Of a DNA stretch of 64,000 nucleotides, positions 19,149 through 29,200 are shown in pieces. Each line of letters begins with the position of its first letter. Positions within the stretch are counted from its first letter, which is position 1. Position numbers and translations under genes: made by a program. The stretch lies in NCBI GenBank assembly GCA_016490735.1, contig JAEMWC010000001.1:1853501-1917500 (forward strand). Direction: 5' to 3'. Below the pieces are notes generated by a model. It was not told the DNA's origin. It did not search any database and saw nothing but the letters and a program-made list of their open reading frames with translations. This stretch comes from Pachyseris speciosa (taxonomy: Eukaryota; Cnidaria; Anthozoa; Scleractinia; Pachyseridae).

Positions 19149-19934
19149 ATGACAGAAATTTCATTACGATTCAACAGTAAAAACAGAGACAAAATTGGTG
19201 TCAGCAAGAGTCATGATTTTGAAAAAAGATTCAATACACCTCTTAAATTAACGAATGATTTGAAATATGAAATGGCAGTGAATGTTATCAATATGACATA
19301 CAGTTGGTACAATATCAGAGATATTTTTGGGAATAATAAAATGAAATATAGCCACGACAAAGGTGCAAACTGGGAAACAATAACATTCGTTGACGGGATG
19401 TATTCATACGACGATATCAATAGTTACATTCATGAGTATATGAGTGGAAATAGCCATGTACTGAATCCATCTGAAACAGACAAATCAAATTTCAAGTATG
19501 GTATTAACATGTATTTCGTTTTGTCAACATACCGCATTTTGATTGAACTTGATGAAAACTATCGAGTGGATCTGAGAAATCTTGATTTCAGAAAACTTAT
19601 CGGTTTCGATTCAAAATTAGTTTCAGCCACAGAATATGGAACAAATCTACCTGACATTACAAGAGGAGTAGATGAAATTTATATCAATTGTGATATGGTG
19701 ATAGATAGCATTGTTGACGGAAATAGCACAAATACAATCGCAGTTATACCAGTCACAGATCTCGTTAGAAGTTTACCTTTCACTTACAAACCTCGTTTTC
19801 TTTCATGGAATCCTGTCTCAACACATACAATCAGCTCAATACGCTTTTATGTCACAGACTCGTCTAGAGCTCCAGTTGATTTAAATGGGATAGATTGGTA
19901 TATTGAGTTATTCTTGAGAGGTGTGGAATTATAA
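19149..19934 (+). CDS. Penton (minor capsid) protein (element B)
   Basis: 261 residues, intact. It begins MTEISLRFNSKNRDKIG and contains AVNVINMTYSWYN and FRKLIGFDSKL; a beta-rich single jelly-roll is likely. Position between minor virion protein and capsid genes, conservation in A and length fit the adintovirus penton. Start motif TCTAATTTAATAATATATG. Identification rests on context. Confidence 0.75.
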   Translation: MTEISLRFNSKNRDKIGVSKSHDFEKRFNTPLKLTNDLKYEMAVNVINMTYSWYNIRDIFGNNKMKYSHDKGANWETITFVDGMYSYDDINSYIHEYMSGNSHVLNPSETDKSNFKYGINMYFVLSTYRILIELDENYRVDLRNLDFRKLIGFDSKLVSATEYGTNLPDITRGVDEIYINCDMVIDSIVDGNSTNTIAVIPVTDLVRSLPFTYKPRFLSWNPVSTHTISSIRFYVTDSSRAPVDLNGIDWYIELFLRGVEL

Positions 19935-19947
19935 AACCTAATAGTAT

Positions 19948-20190
19948 ATGAAACGGTTTGAGTTTAAAAAATATGAACAACATGGTGAAGGTATTGTGAC
20001 TGACATTATCAAAACAGCTGGAAAAAAAGCAGCAACAACAATTGGTGAACATGCTGGCAAAAAAGCTGGCGACAAAATCATAGAACTTTTGAAAAAGAGA
20101 AAAAGTGGAAACAAGAGTGGAACTGAGAGTGTGAGCCAGACTGGTGGTTCAATCAAAAGAAAGAGAGGTCGACCACGTAAAATAAAATAA
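19948..20190 (+). CDS. Small basic core protein with AT-hook (element B)
   Basis: 80 residues, intact. It starts MKRFEFKKYEQ, has an Ala/Gly/Lys helical middle (GKKAATTIGEHAGKKAG) and ends with KRKRGRPRKIK, an AT-hook. Probably binds and condenses virus DNA, like the small core peptides of adenoviruses. The A copy at 4557-4789 is frame-broken. Confidence 0.65.
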   Translation: MKRFEFKKYEQHGEGIVTDIIKTAGKKAATTIGEHAGKKAGDKIIELLKKRKSGNKSGTESVSQTGGSIKRKRGRPRKIK

Positions 20191-20212
20191 CTTTTATCTA
20201 ACACAATAATAT

Positions 20213-21499
20213 ATGTCAAACTATCGTGACTCAAAATATATCGAAAGATATGAAGATGTAGTGTTCGAACTAGAGACAGCACTTAATACTGTAGTAGCAA
20301 ACAATGCTCATCAGAGGAAAACAGGTTACCGTTTCGTTGTTGATAACAGTGGAGAGACTACACCATTTGACTGGTATAATGCCTGTTTCAATGTTACTTT
20401 CAAAGAAAAGAAGCTTGCAGATGGAGCTGACATTGCTGCAGGAGATCGAAATGGTATCGTTAATTCAGTTCACGCTCTTATTAACACCATTAATGTAAAA
20501 ATGAATGGTATTGATGTTTATGAATGCCGTGATGCAAACCAAGCCACAAATATTAAGTCATTGCTTGAGTATTCACATGGTTATACTGAAAGTCAGGGAA
20601 CCAATGAGTTCTTCTATCTTGACACCAACAGGAATGCTGAAGACAGAGTTGCCCAGGTGGCTAATTATAACAAAGGTTTCGCAGCTCGCAAAGCACTGTT
20701 GAATGGTGCTGGTGTAGTAAATGTAGAGATTGCATTGAACAGATACGGTTTTTTCAAGAGCTTTTGGGATGAACTCATGCCTAACTCAAAAGTTGAGATC
20801 AACATAACACTTGAGAGTGATGACAATCTTGTTTGGCAAGCTGCCGATGATTGTCGTGTGGTACTAATTAAATTCCAGCTAATAGTTCCTCGCATTGTTT
20901 TTAATTCTATGGGAAAGTCCTTATACATGAGCAAGTATCTTGACAACAGAAAGTGGACTTACATGAGAGAAATGGTTGAGAGAGGTAATTCAACAAGACA
21001 ACAGACTGCCAATTTCCGTATTTCCACAGGAATAAACAAACCCAGGCATGTCTTTGTATTCATCATCAATGATGCCAATGATGCATCTCAGACAGCCAAT
21101 AAATTCTTGTATAACACCTTTTCAGTTGCAAATGCCCGAACTTTGACTGATTGTTATCTTGAGGTTGGCAACGCTAATGATTATCCGGAGGTCCATTATA
21201 AACCATCAACAGAACCAACAAGAGTGTTCAGAGATGTTTTAAAATATGTTCACGCGGTTAATGATTTCAGTGACAGTACCCTTCTCACAAGAGGAAACTT
21301 TGGTACAATCTTTCCATTTATTTATTTCGATCTGACAAAACAGAAACAGGATATCAAAGATGGAATGACCAAACTGACTTTCAAATACACTTTGAGCGCT
21401 GTAACAAATGCTGATTATAGTGTGTATGCATTGGTCCTCTATGAACAGGATATTGAGATGAGAAAGACTGATGGAAAATTAATTCTGAGATCAATGTAA
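20213..21499 (+). CDS. Major capsid protein (hexon-like, element B)
   Basis: 428 residues, intact, aligned end to end with 3244-4530. Conserved blocks include NNAHQRKTGYRF, FRISTGINKPRHVFVFIIND and FPFIYFDLTKQKQDIKDGM. Forms the facets of the icosahedral capsid if the Polinton/adintovirus model holds. Start at TCTAACACAATAATATATG. Both elements keep this gene open. Confidence 0.87.
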   Translation: MSNYRDSKYIERYEDVVFELETALNTVVANNAHQRKTGYRFVVDNSGETTPFDWYNACFNVTFKEKKLADGADIAAGDRNGIVNSVHALINTINVKMNGIDVYECRDANQATNIKSLLEYSHGYTESQGTNEFFYLDTNRNAEDRVAQVANYNKGFAARKALLNGAGVVNVEIALNRYGFFKSFWDELMPNSKVEINITLESDDNLVWQAADDCRVVLIKFQLIVPRIVFNSMGKSLYMSKYLDNRKWTYMREMVERGNSTRQQTANFRISTGINKPRHVFVFIINDANDASQTANKFLYNTFSVANARTLTDCYLEVGNANDYPEVHYKPSTEPTRVFRDVLKYVHAVNDFSDSTLLTRGNFGTIFPFIYFDLTKQKQDIKDGMTKLTFKYTLSAVTNADYSVYALVLYEQDIEMRKTDGKLILRSM

Positions 21500-21593
21500 A
21501 TTAAATAATTAATTGGAAATAATTAAATAAATTAAATAAATTAAATTAAATAATTGTTTGTATTAAATACAATTTAGTATAAACATATATTAT

Positions 21594-22376
21594 ATGACTA
21601 CTTATCATCCTCATGGAGTGAAACTTTCACAGGGTCAGAAACAAAAGCTAGCAAAAGCTTATGCAACAAATTCGCCTGTAACAATCAGGTTGACACATAG
21701 TGAATTGTCTGGAAATGATCAACTAATGTTGACTAAGACACAAATCAACAAACTGATTAAATCAAGTAGATCAGGAAAAGGTTCAGACATCAAAATATCA
21801 AAAAATCAAATCAGAAAAGCAGTTGTAGAAGGAGGCTCTCTTTGGTCCAGTCTTTTTTCACTTGGAACTAAACTTCTGCCTCATGCTACCAGAGCTGCAT
21901 CAAAAGCTATCCCAGCGTTGGCTACAGGTGCAATAAGTCAACTTGGTAGTCTTGGTATTGACAAATTATTTGGCAGCAAGAAAGGAAGTGGACAAACAGG
22001 TGGTTTTATGATTCCTAATAATAATCTGCCTCAATTACTGAGCTTAGGTAACTTGCTCACAAAAGGACAGCTATCACAGATAATGAGCAAATTGCAGTCT
22101 GGTGGTGATGTTGTTATCAGACCCACAAAAGCGCAGACTGGACGGGGGATTGCATCAATTCTTGCAAGCATTGGTATTCCTCTTGCTATCGATGCTGTCA
22201 AAGGATTATTTGGAAAAGGTTTGCATGTTGAAAGCAGCCGTCCAAGACGGTCATTAGATGTTCACGTTCCAATCGGTTATGGAATGAAAAAAAAAAGACA
22301 AAAAAAGGGAAAAGGGCTTCTGTTAGGCAAAGACAGTCCATTCAATTCAATCCCAATTCTGGGAACCATTTTGTAA
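21594..22376 (+). CDS. Core protein upstream of protease (element B)
   Basis: 260 residues, homologous to the first ~285 residues of the fused gene 1777-3138. It begins MTTYHPHGVKLSQGQK, includes SIGIPLAIDAVKGLFGKG and SRPRRS, and becomes Lys-rich at the end. In B the zero frame runs past a poly-A stretch and stops about 86 bp before the first Met of the protease, whose frame is -1. The in-phase heptamer A AAA AAG at 22301-22307 would allow a -1 slip into it. Otherwise this is a frameshift mutation. Confidence 0.75.
   Translation: MTTYHPHGVKLSQGQKQKLAKAYATNSPVTIRLTHSELSGNDQLMLTKTQINKLIKSSRSGKGSDIKISKNQIRKAVVEGGSLWSSLFSLGTKLLPHATRAASKAIPALATGAISQLGSLGIDKLFGSKKGSGQTGGFMIPNNNLPQLLSLGNLLTKGQLSQIMSKLQSGGDVVIRPTKAQTGRGIASILASIGIPLAIDAVKGLFGKGLHVESSRPRRSLDVHVPIGYGMKKKRQKKGKGLLLGKDSPFNSIPILGTIL
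22301..22307 (+). promoter_or_regulatory. Candidate slippery site, core to protease (element B)
   Basis: CAA AAA AAG in the core frame gives the heptamer A AAA AAG in the right phase. A -1 slip enters the frame that leads without a stop to the protease at 22463-22831. I see no strong stem downstream, so a simple indel is about equally likely. Confidence 0.35.
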
Positions 22377-22831
22377 ACAAACCCTTATCCAACTTCGATT
22401 TAATCAATTGGGTTAAACAACTTGGAATAAAACATTTTAGAGGAGTATTTTCAAGAGACAATATGCCGAGACAAATAAAAAAGAATGAATGTGGGATAGT
22501 CAATCTCGACAGTCAGATTGGACCTGGTACTCACTGGGTATGTTATAGGAATTTCAAAAATGATAAATACTGTGAATACTTTGACTCTTTCGGTTTAATG
22601 ATGCCAACAGAAGTTCAAATGTATATGGCTGCAAGCGGTAAACAACTTGAATACTCTGGTGATGAGATACAAGAAAGGGAATCAGTATTATGTGGATATT
22701 GGTGTTTGTACTATCTTCTTGAGAGACAGAATGGTAAATCGATTCTGAACACAATACATAATGCTGAATTTGATCCAACAGACACAAGAGTCAATCACAG
22801 GTTTATCATAAATTATTTCAAGAATATCTAA
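22308..22831 (+). CDS. Adenain-like cysteine protease (element B)
   Basis: The open frame extends back to 22308, and the first Met is at 22463. It has the His of GTHWVCY, the acidic YFDSFG and the nucleophile Cys of SVLCGYWC, with the Gln of EIQERES before it, as in adenovirus proteases. It has no TATATG start motif of its own, which supports expression as an extension of the core protein rather than as an independent gene. In A the two are one frame. Confidence 0.8.
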
Positions 22832-22840
22832 CTGAATTAT

Positions 22841-22981
22841 ATGGAAACAATTATTGTGCAAGTTGTTGGAACACCTGTTGTAGTTCGTAATGACAAGATA
22901 ATGATAGTACTCAAGAACCAATTCGGCGAAGATGTTATAATAATATGTGAAGTGAAACAAGTTTTTAAAGAAAATATCTAA
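22841..22981 (+). CDS. Small unknown protein (element B only)
   Basis: 46 residues, beta-prone and hydrophobic (METIIVQVVG, KIMIVLKNQFGEDVIIICEV). It has the start motif TCTAACTGAATTATATG. A has the extra DUF5679-like gene at this position instead. Not recognised. Confidence 0.45.
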   Translation: METIIVQVVGTPVVVRNDKIMIVLKNQFGEDVIIICEVKQVFKENI

Positions 22982-22993
22982 CCAATATGTATA

Positions 22994-23152
22994 ATGGTAA
23001 AATCATATTGTGTGAAACAGAAGAAAGTCACTGAATGTGTACCAGGAAGTGAAAGATATCAGAAGACTAAAAATGGTCGAACTGTGATGAAATGTACTTG
23101 TGCTGAATGTGGAATCACAAAGACTAAATTTGTCAGAAATCGGGGAAACTGA
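22994..23152 (+). CDS. DUF5679-like zinc-ribbon leader, zero frame (element B)
   Basis: 52 residues, nearly identical to the N-terminus of the PLA2 protein of A (MVKSYCVKQKK, ECVPGSERYQKT, CTCAECG). It stops at TGA (23150-23152), immediately after the heptamer GGGAAAC. In A the same module runs on in frame into the PLA2 part; in B about 25 extra bases lie at this point and carry the slippery site and hairpin. Most likely it is made both alone and, by -1 frameshift, joined to the PLA2/integrase frame. Confidence 0.6.
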   Translation: MVKSYCVKQKKVTECVPGSERYQKTKNGRTVMKCTCAECGITKTKFVRNRGN

Positions 23153-23175
23153 TTGGCCCGTCTGAAGGGGCGGGC
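23143..23175 (+). promoter_or_regulatory. Strong candidate -1 ribosomal frameshift signal (element B)
   Basis: G GGA AAC (23143-23149) is in the zero-frame phase (CGG GGA AAC TGA). A 6-nt spacer follows, then a 7-bp stem GCCCGTC (23156-23162) / GGCGGGC (23169-23175) with a 6-nt loop. This GC-rich hairpin stands out in AT-rich virus DNA. A -1 slip bypasses the TGA and enters the PLA2/integrase frame. Confidence 0.65.
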
Positions 23176-24855
23176 ATACTAGATTCAGCTGCTGATATGG
23201 CACTAACAGGATTCTTGGAACATGGAGTCCCTTATTTAGCGAAGAAGGGTGTTAAAATGGGTAGATATTATGCATCAGAAGCAATGAGAAATCCAAAGCT
23301 GCAAAAGAAATTAATTGACAAAGGACTTTCCCTCGCAAAGCCTGCAATCACAAAGGTTGGTAAAGAAGGCTTAATGCAATTGAGCACTGCTATTAGACCC
23401 AAACGCTCTGACAAGAAAAAAATGTATAAAACAGATATTGCTGGAGTTGATTATACACGTGGTGGCTCATTGCTTGGAGATATCATGTATGCAAAACCAG
23501 AAGATATACAAAAATGGGTAGCTAAAATCAATAAAATGGGCGGTGCTATTGACATTCATAAATTAATTGGAAAAATACCAAAACCCAAAGCTGGCTGGAC
23601 ACCAAGTAAATATAAATATATGGGGCCTTACAATCCATTGCATGAGCAGTTGGAATATGATCCAAATACTGGTGAGGTCTTGAAATGGAATGTACAACCT
23701 TATAACAAAGTGGATGAAATAGCAGCTTACCATGATATTTGTTATGATATGGGAAAAAATAAAGGCGATTGTGATAGAACAATGGTCGAGTCACTAGATC
23801 AAATACCATATGGTGAGATGCCAAAATGGGGTCAAACAGCCAGATTCTTAATTGACAAAAAACAGAAACTTGGTCTTGGTTTTTTCAAAAAACGGAAAAA
23901 GCCGTCGAGTGAAGAAAACTGGCAAGAAAAACTAGCTGATGAATTACATGCACCCATAAAACGAAATTTCACTCGGCGGCGTGTGATTGTAAATAAAATT
24001 GATAAAATATGGGCAAGTGATCTAGTTGAAATGCAACAGTTCAGTAAATGGAATAAAGGTTATCGATATCTTCTTATGGTCATTGATGTCTTCAGCAAAT
24101 ATGGTTGGATTGTCCCATTGAAGGATAAGAAAGGTGAATCTGTCACTGAAGCATTCAAATCAATATTCAAGGAAGGCAGAAAACCACAGTATTTATGGGT
24201 CGACAAGGGAAAAGAGTTTTACAACAAACACTTGAAGGACTTGTTAGAGAAACATAGTGTACAGATGTACTCAACTGAGAATGAAGAGAAGTCATCAGTA
24301 GTTGAAAGATGGAATAGGACAATGAAGTCCAAAATGTGGAAGCAGTTCACTGTTCAAGGTAATACACAGTATTTAGGCATGTTACCAAAATTAGTGAAAC
24401 AGTATAATAATACCAAACATTCAAGCATAAAGATGACACCTACAGAAGCTTCAAAGAAAAAGAATGAAGGAACTGTTTACTTTAATCTATATGGTGATAT
24501 GGAGCCATTAAAACAGAAACCAAAATTTAAAATAGGTGATAAGGTCCGAATATCTAAGTATAAACGGAATGTGTTCGACAAGGGCTATACACCAAATTGG
24601 ACTGAGGAAGTGTTTACAGTTGATAAAATCCAATACACTAATCCAATCACTTACAAACTAAAAGATCTCAACGATGAAGATATTGAAGGGAGTTTTTATG
24701 AAGCTGAATTATTGAAAGCCAGACAGGATGTATTCCGTATTGATAAAGTCATTCGCAGAGACTATAAGAAAAAACAAGCATTGGTGAAGTGGAAGGGTTA
24801 CAGTGACGAATTTAACAGTTGGATACCGTTCAAGGATTTAAAAGACATATTATAA
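23149..24855 (+). CDS. PLA2-integrase-chromodomain protein (element B)
   Basis: Open from about 23128; the first Met is at 23197 (552 residues from there). Numbering from that Met: PLA2 region with GPYNPL and catalytic His179-Asp180 (YHDICYD); rve-type integrase core with candidate catalytic Asp275 (WASDLVEM), Asp336 (LWVDKGKEF) and Glu370 (VVERWNRTM); and a C-terminal chromodomain (VIRRDYKKKQALVKWKGYSD, then W-I-P). The integrase inserts the genome with a 6-bp duplication, matching CAGATA; the chromodomain may steer it to chromatin. PLA2 and integrase lie in different frames in A but one frame here. Confidence 0.88.
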   Translation: MIGPSEGAGILDSAADMALTGFLEHGVPYLAKKGVKMGRYYASEAMRNPKLQKKLIDKGLSLAKPAITKVGKEGLMQLSTAIRPKRSDKKKMYKTDIAGVDYTRGGSLLGDIMYAKPEDIQKWVAKINKMGGAIDIHKLIGKIPKPKAGWTPSKYKYMGPYNPLHEQLEYDPNTGEVLKWNVQPYNKVDEIAAYHDICYDMGKNKGDCDRTMVESLDQIPYGEMPKWGQTARFLIDKKQKLGLGFFKKRKKPSSEENWQEKLADELHAPIKRNFTRRRVIVNKIDKIWASDLVEMQQFSKWNKGYRYLLMVIDVFSKYGWIVPLKDKKGESVTEAFKSIFKEGRKPQYLWVDKGKEFYNKHLKDLLEKHSVQMYSTENEEKSSVVERWNRTMKSKMWKQFTVQGNTQYLGMLPKLVKQYNNTKHSSIKMTPTEASKKKNEGTVYFNLYGDMEPLKQKPKFKIGDKVRISKYKRNVFDKGYTPNWTEEVFTVDKIQYTNPITYKLKDLNDEDIEGSFYEAELLKARQDVFRIDKVIRRDYKKKQALVKWKGYSDEFNSWIPFKDLKDIL

Positions 24856-24999
24856 AGAGAAAATTATCTAACATATATGTGAGTAGACCCTACAGTATAT
24901 CTGTTATTTGCTATTATGTAGCCAAGAATATGATTATTCCTGACTATATTTAAACACAGGTCGAAAATGAATTAAAAAATAAATTACTATAATATACAA
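24856..24999. other. Junction of virion and replication gene blocks (element B)
   Basis: About 140 bp, AT-rich, holding TCTAACATATATG with no useful frame behind it. It separates genes with TATATG starts from those with ATACAAATG or TATAAATG starts. Confidence 0.35.
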
Positions 25000-25884
25000 A
25001 TGCAAAAATATTCCTACAATAATAAAGAATTGGATGTATCAATAGATTGTTATCTTGATGATAAAAATGACGTTTGGTTCAGAGGAAGAGACATAGCTAT
25101 TATTCTCGACTATAAAAATCCACAAAAAGCAATCAAGGATCATGTTTTATCTGATGATAGAATCTTAAGAGACCACAAAATCAGCATAAATTCACGGGGG
25201 ACAAAAATGGTCCCTCGTGATGAGGCCACTGATTCACGATGTAACAAAACGTTACCTCGTGCTGAGGCCACTGATTCACGATGTAACGAAACGTTACCTC
25301 GTGCTGAGACCATTGAAAAAACTTTCAAATGTTTTTTTATAAATGAATCAGGACTTTATTCACTAATATTATCTTCTAAAAAACAAGAAGCTGTAAAATT
25401 CAAACATTGGGTTACATCAAAAGTATTGCCATCAATCAGGAAACAGGGATATTACAAGCAGTTCAATGACAGAAATAATAACATGCTGATGATTGAAAGT
25501 GAAGATGATCTGCACTACAAGATTGTGTCATTCATCAGAAAGAAATATGAAGGTGCATTAATGGTGGCGGGATTAGGTGAAAATCAAATAAGCTCAAACA
25601 TGCGAATCAGAAGTTATAAGAAAGGATATATGGCTGGACAGTGTGATTTAATGCTAATGAATCCCACTAGAAAATACAATGCTCTTTGTCTTGAATTTAA
25701 AAGCCCAACAGGTGTGTATAAAGTGTCAGACAAACAGTCTGATATGAAGCTAATGTATGAGAAAAACAAATGCCGTTACATCATGAGCAATAGTTTTGAA
25801 GACTTGATTCATGAAATAACTAAACACTTGGAAGAGAGCAAATTATACTTATCAAGAAGAGAAAGATATTTAAAAGAAAATTAA
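25000..25884 (+). CDS. BRO-N / VRR-NUC fusion protein (element B)
   Basis: 294 residues, intact. Residues ~1-150 resemble the BRO-N DNA-binding domain (YLDDKNDVWFRGRDIAIILDY, then FFINESGLYSLILSSKK and FKHWVTSKVLPSIRKQGYY). Inside it lies a 14-residue tandem repeat (PRDEATDSRCNKTL). Residues ~165-280 look like a VRR-NUC nuclease: GYMAGQCDLMLMN, LCLEFKSPTG, and a Gln in KQSDMKLMY. It may process replication or recombination intermediates. The start lacks the virion-gene motif, consistent with early expression. Confidence 0.7.
   Translation: MQKYSYNNKELDVSIDCYLDDKNDVWFRGRDIAIILDYKNPQKAIKDHVLSDDRILRDHKISINSRGTKMVPRDEATDSRCNKTLPRAEATDSRCNETLPRAETIEKTFKCFFINESGLYSLILSSKKQEAVKFKHWVTSKVLPSIRKQGYYKQFNDRNNNMLMIESEDDLHYKIVSFIRKKYEGALMVAGLGENQISSNMRIRSYKKGYMAGQCDLMLMNPTRKYNALCLEFKSPTGVYKVSDKQSDMKLMYEKNKCRYIMSNSFEDLIHEITKHLEESKLYLSRRERYLKEN
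25213..25310 (+). repeat. 42-bp in-frame tandem repeat in the BRO gene
   Basis: Two full units (25213-25254 and 25255-25296) starting CCTCGTG and a partial third. Forty-two bases keep the frame, adding 14 residues each. It expands a loop inside the BRO-N domain. Confidence 0.8.
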
Positions 25885-25917
25885 ATTGATATAAAAATAA
25901 AAATATATAGATTATAT

Positions 25918-26115
25918 ATGGAAAATAAAAATGTTAAGAGAGGTCGGGGAAGGCCTAGAGTTCTCAGTGATGAGGAAAGAAAAAAACACAAGACTACCTA
26001 TATGCTAAATAAAGAATGGTACTGTAACATATGTAAGACAGGACGTAACTACACAATGGCAGGAAAATCGTGTCATATTAAAACAAAAAAACATCAAAAA
26101 AATATTCTTCAATAA
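25918..26115 (+). CDS. AT-hook plus C2H2 zinc-finger protein (element B)
   Basis: 65 residues. KRGRGRPRVLSDEE is an AT-hook; WYCNICKTGRNYTMAGKSCH followed by KTKKHQ gives a C-x2-C...H-x5-H finger. A small DNA-binding protein next to BRO and polymerase genes; probably regulates replication or early transcription. Confidence 0.65.
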   Translation: MENKNVKRGRGRPRVLSDEERKKHKTTYMLNKEWYCNICKTGRNYTMAGKSCHIKTKKHQKNILQ

Positions 26116-26219
26116 TTACAATTCAAAAGGATCCAGTAATTGGATCAATTGAATTCTCAACCATATTTAAACGAAGACGGAAATGTTTTAAAGAAATAAT
26201 AACTATAGATATATTATAA

Positions 26220-29200
26220 ATGGAAAAAATTATCGAAACTAGTAGTAATATGGACAAGAAAAGTCTCAAAAAATTGAGCAAATCTAAGCTAATCGAGTTG
26301 TTGTTGAAGCACCAGAAAAAGCCTAAAGTTATTATAGTTGATGACACAAAACCTAAACCAAGAACAAGACCAATTCCTGCACCAAGGACGAAAAGACCAA
26401 CTGTGAAAGAATTGGTTGATTATTTTGAGAGGAAAAGACTTCCAGCCCCACCTGCTGAATGGTTGGAAGAAATAGAACAATTGAAAAAGAGACCAATTCC
26501 CGCCCCAAGAGCCAAAAAGCCTGTGCCGGTTCCAACACCCAGAACAAAAATAGAGCAAACAGAGAAAGCTCTAAAAGTATAAAAAATAACAAAGACCCGC
26601 TTGCGCAACTGCAAAACACAAGAAAGGCTGTTGCATATAATATTATAAAATCGTTGAATGAAATGAAAGGACTGAAATTCGTTGAAACGCTAAAGGTAAC
26701 ATTTGTAAAAATGACTGATGGACAATTAGAGTTTAAAACAGCATATTTCAACAGTGCAGCTCAAACAATTGTGAATAATCTGGAAGTAACTGAATCACTG
26801 CAGTTGTCAAAAGACCAAATAATGAATAAGATTGCAGTTTGGGTATCTGAAGGTTCAGGTTGGACAATTGAATCTGTTGACATCCATTACCTCAATGTTG
26901 TGAAATATGCGCCAATGAGAGGCTCCTCATACATAAAACTACCAAATGAACTTAGAAACAGTGCGAAGGGTTTAATTAACTTGAAAAATGAGGATAATGA
27001 ATGCTTCCGATGGTGCCACATCAGACACCTGAACCCACAAGAGAAATACCCACAGAGGGTTAAAAAATCAGACAAGCAATACATTGAAAAATTGGATTAT
27101 ACAGGGATTGAATTTCCAGTGACTACCAAACATTACAATAAGATTGAAAAACAAAATGAGATCAACATCAATGTATTCGGTTATGAGGAGAAACAACCTT
27201 ATCCAATATATGTATCAAAAGAGAAATATGCAGACTGCTTGAATCTGCTTCTAATAACTGAAAATGAAAACAAGCATTATGTGCTAATCAAAGATTTCAA
27301 TAAGTTCATGTACAATCAAACAAAGCACAAAGAAAGAAAACAGTTTTGTATGCACTGTCTTCAATGCTTCAGCTCTGAAAGGGTGTTGGATGATCACAAG
27401 GACAACTGCATGCAAGTAAATGGCACACAGGCAATAAAAATGCCAAACAAAGATAACAACATACTGAAATTCAACAACTTTCATAAACAACAGCAGGTAC
27501 CATTTGTGATCTATGCTGATTTTGAGGCCATCACTGAAAAAATACACGGTTGCCAACCCAACAGTGATAAATCATATACAGAGGCTTATCAGAAGCATAC
27601 TGACTGTGGCTACGGCTATAAAGTGGTTTGTTGTTATGATGATAAATACAGCAAACCAGCAGCAATATACAGGGGTGAAAAGGCTGTGTACAAATTTATG
27701 GAAGCTATGCTGGAGGAGGTCAAATATTGCAAGAATGTTGTGAAAAAAACAATTTTAACAAACCATTGAAAATGACTAAAGATGATGAAAAAGAATTCCA
27801 AAAAGCTGAAATGTGTCACATCTGTGATAAGAAGTATACTGAAAAGGATATTAGAGTCCGAGATCATTGTCACATTACTGGTAAATACAGAGGTTCTGCT
27901 CACCAAGATTGTAATCTGAAACTCAGAGTGAACCCAGAAGAAATAAAAATACCTGTTATATTCCACAATCTGAGAGGCTATGATAGTCATTTTATTATGC
28001 AGGAGATTGGAGCCATTGTTAAGAAGCACACTTACAAAAACAAGAAAGGTGAAGACTGTCAAATGAATATCCCAAATAACATGGAGAAGTATATGGCTTT
28101 CATGCTTGGCAACCACTTGACCTTCATTGATAGTTTCCAGTTCATGAGCTCCAGTTTGGAAAAACTTGTAGGCAATCTACCAAAAGAAGCCTTAAAATAC
28201 ACCTCACAAGAGTTCAAGGGAAATGATCTTAATCTGGTGGCACAGAAAGGTGTTTATCCATACGACTTCATGGACAGTTTCGATCAATTCAATCAGAAGC
28301 TGCCCTCAAAAGAAGAATTTTACAGTATATTGAGTGATGAGCATATATCAGATGAAGACTATACACATGCTCAGACAGTGTGGGAAACATTCTCTTTGAA
28401 AAACATGGGCGATTATCATGACCTGTACCTTAAAACAGATGTACTCCTACTGGCTGATGTATTTGAAAACTTCAGAAAAACATGCCTTGAGTACTATAAA
28501 CTGGACCCGTGTCACTATTTCACATCTCCTGGTTTATCTTGGGATGCCATGCTGAAAATGACTGACATTAAACTAGAGCTTATGGTTGATATTGATATGT
28601 TTCAATTCATTGAAAAGGGCCTACGTGGTGGTATCAGTTATATAGCCAACAGATACGGAAAAGCAAACAATAAATACATGAAAGAGTATGACGAGAAGGC
28701 GCCCTCAAAGTACATCATGTATCTTGATGCTAATAATTTGTATGGTTGGGCTATGAGTCAATATTTACCAACCGGTGGTTTCAAATGGTTGACACAAAAA
28801 CAGATTGATAAAATAGACCTAGCTAAGTATAAAGAAGATGGCAACAAAGGTTTGATACTTGAAGTTGACCTTGAATACCCCCAAGAGTTACATGATCTAC
28901 ATAATGACTACCCACTTGGACCGGAAAAGATTAAAGTGACTGGGGACATGCTATCAGATTATTGTAAAAACATAGCAAAGAAATACAATATATCAACTGG
29001 TCTGGTACATAAACTGATACCAACATTAAGCAACAAAGAAAAATACGTGCTCCATTATAGGAACCTCCAATTATATACTGATCTCGGTTTGAAAATAACT
29101 AAAGTCCATCGAGTATTAGAGTTCAATCAGTCCGCGTGGCTCAGACAGTACATCGACTTCAACACTCAGAAAAGAACTAGCGCAAAAAATGCCTTTGAGA

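Noticed and set aside
26353..26751. Minus-strand 132-residue hydrophobic frame opposite the polB leader
   Set aside because: Shadow of the Pro/Lys-rich coding region; no start motif on that strand.
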